A DNA stretch of 31,830 nucleotides from a virus: positions 1-31,830 of the IMG/VR virus record IMGVR_UViG_3300037584_000565, one strand, 5' to 3'. The position numbers were made by a program, and so were the translations under genes. The notes under the pieces were generated by a model. That model was not told where the DNA came from. It ran no database searches and saw only the letters and a list, made by a program, of their open reading frames with translations. Each line of letters opens with the position of its first letter. The stretch's first letter is position 1. This document shows, piece after piece, positions 30,792 through 31,830 of the stretch.

Positions 30792-31830
30792 ATGCAGAGT
30801 TCTATGATAAAATCTATTACTGAGGACTTTGGTAATGGAGGAACAATAGATGGTGATATTACAATCACAGGAGACCTGCAAGTCAATGGAGGTGGTTCAC
30901 TATCATTTGATGAGATAATACAAGGTACACAAGTAATTGATGTAACCAATACAGAGGCTTTATTAGTTCGTAAGAATGGTGATGGTGGAGATGTCTTTGT
31001 TGTTGATACTACTAATTCACGAGTTGGTATAAATAAAACCCCAACTAACTCATTACATTTAGATGTTGGCAACGGAACTGCTGAATTTGGCAAAGGTATT
31101 ACAATTGAAACTGGTGATGATAGTTATTCTGCTAATCGAGGCGGTATGCTTGAATTTCACAATGAAGATGTAATAATTGCTGGTATAAGAGCAGAAAGAC
31201 CAACTCTAGGTGGGCATAGAGGTGAGCTACAATTTTTTACTCACAGTTCAGCTTCAGGAAATACTTACGGAACTACTTTTTTAGAAAGAATGAGAATAGA
31301 TTCTTCTGGTCGTGTAGGCATAGGAACTGTTTCTCCAACATCAGCCTTAGTCGTGCAAACTACAAATGCTTTAGATGTTACTACTGCTCCTACTGGTTCA
31401 GTTAGTATAGGTTCTCCAAGTTCAACTCTTCAAGGTGCAATTTCAGGTAGGCAAACATCAAACACTACTGCTTTACATCTTATGGGGAGTGGGGCAGATG
31501 GAAACACTAGTGGTGATATGATTTTTAATGTAAGAGAAAATAATAACTCTACATTTGCAACTCTTACAAATAGTGCTTTTAAATTTCAACACTTTAGTAC
31601 TGATTTAATTAATATCTTAAGAAATGGTAACACTACATTTTCTGGCAATATTACTGCATCTAATCTTCCTGAATCAAAATCTACTGGAGAGAGTTTTGCC
31701 TTCGGAACAAACGCTGGTAGTGCTTTTCTTGGTGATAGTGTAAATAAAATTAATGTTGCAATTGGTTCTAACGCTGGAACTGCTATGGCTGATTATGGTG
31801 GGAATGTATTCATCGGTAAGGACTCAGCTA
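30792..31830 (+). CDS. Tail fibre, N-terminal part (3' partial, continues at 417)
   Basis: ATG 30792 follows the previous stop directly, and the frame stays open to the end of the window. It encodes 346 residues: MQSSMIKSITEDFGNGGTID, shaft-like repeats (GDITITGDLQVNGGG), LLVRKNGDGGDVFVVDTTNS, RVGINKTPTNSLHLDVGNG, ERMRIDSSGRVGIGTVSP and TTFSGNITASNLPESKSTGE, then FGTNAGSAF at the 127-bp repeat. These SGRVGIGTxxP-type repeats are common in fibre shafts that end in S74 chaperones. The last 127 bases equal 290-416 in the same frame, so the gene should continue from 417 to 2875, giving about 1,165 aa. No ribosome binding site is obvious, so translation may be coupled to the upstream gene. Confidence 0.88.
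   Translation, partial: MQSSMIKSITEDFGNGGTIDGDITITGDLQVNGGGSLSFDEIIQGTQVIDVTNTEALLVRKNGDGGDVFVVDTTNSRVGINKTPTNSLHLDVGNGTAEFGKGITIETGDDSYSANRGGMLEFHNEDVIIAGIRAERPTLGGHRGELQFFTHSSASGNTYGTTFLERMRIDSSGRVGIGTVSPTSALVVQTTNALDVTTAPTGSVSIGSPSSTLQGAISGRQTSNTTALHLMGSGADGNTSGDMIFNVRENNNSTFATLTNSAFKFQHFSTDLINILRNGNTTFSGNITASNLPESKSTGESFAFGTNAGSAFLGDSVNKINVAIGSNAGTAMADYGGNVFIGKDSA
31704..31830 (+). repeat. 127-bp exact direct repeat, right copy
   Basis: This copy is identical to 290-416 and ends exactly at the last base of the window. Upstream of it, identity fades through synonymous changes (GAG/GAA, GCC/GCT, TTC/TTT). The pattern fits a circular molecule closed within the fibre gene, or a second repeat copy inside the same fibre. 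Confidence 0.95.

Overview
The window appears to be an essentially complete genome of a tailed bacteriophage (class Caudoviricetes) with a long, probably non-contractile tail. It is AT-rich and tightly packed. Every supported gene lies on the + strand, most with AAGGAG-type ribosome binding sites and ATGA/TAATG stop-start overlaps. I see no integrase, repressor, tRNA, CRISPR array or insertion sequence, so a lytic lifestyle is likely but unproven. Several small proteins match families I recall from marine phages (pelagiphages, cyanophages, metagenomic phages). A lipoprotein beside membrane-anchored coiled-coil proteins fits a Gram-negative host. The host assignment is inference.

The map is probably circular or circularly permuted. 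The last 127 bases (31704-31830) are identical to 290-416 and both are in frame in a tail-fibre gene. The fibre gene starting at 30792 therefore runs off the right end and resumes at 417, giving a unit of about 31,414 bp and a fibre of about 1,165 aa. Bases 1-289 then look like an alternative version of part of the fibre (another strain), or else the fibre contains an internal repeat.

Layout. (1) Packaging and head, 23268-30791: small basic peptide, terminase small-subunit candidate, large terminase, portal, virion-morphogenesis protein, a MuF-type minor head protein fused to a zinc-metalloprotease-like domain, a Cys/His-rich protein, scaffold, HK97-like capsid and two small structural candidates. 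(2) Fibre, 30792 to the end and 2-2875. (3) Accessory and lysis block, 2893-7363: small proteins, a lipoprotein, three membrane/coiled-coil proteins (spanin/holin candidates), three small basic proteins, an endolysin candidate and a metallophosphoesterase. (4) Connector and tail, 7360-16161: head completion, tail terminator, tail tube, tail chaperones with a -1 frameshift site, tape measure, tail hub and minor tail protein. (5) Structured intergenic region and promoter, 16162-16360. (6) Early/replication block, 16361-21868: small unknowns, an HTH protein, membrane peptides, an SSB-like protein, an HNH/NinG-like nuclease, a replication initiator and an orphan DNA methyltransferase. (7) Three single-gene units, 21869-23081, each closed by its own terminator, followed by a promoter candidate for the packaging genes.

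The phage encodes initiation, ssDNA-binding, nuclease and methylation proteins but no recognisable polymerase or helicase, so it probably borrows the host replisome. The most notable points are the MuF-zincin fusion, the alternative fibre module, a tandem 11-bp-phased element shared by two promoters, the likely AUU start codon at 4726, and a small gene cassette bounded by repeated terminator sequences.
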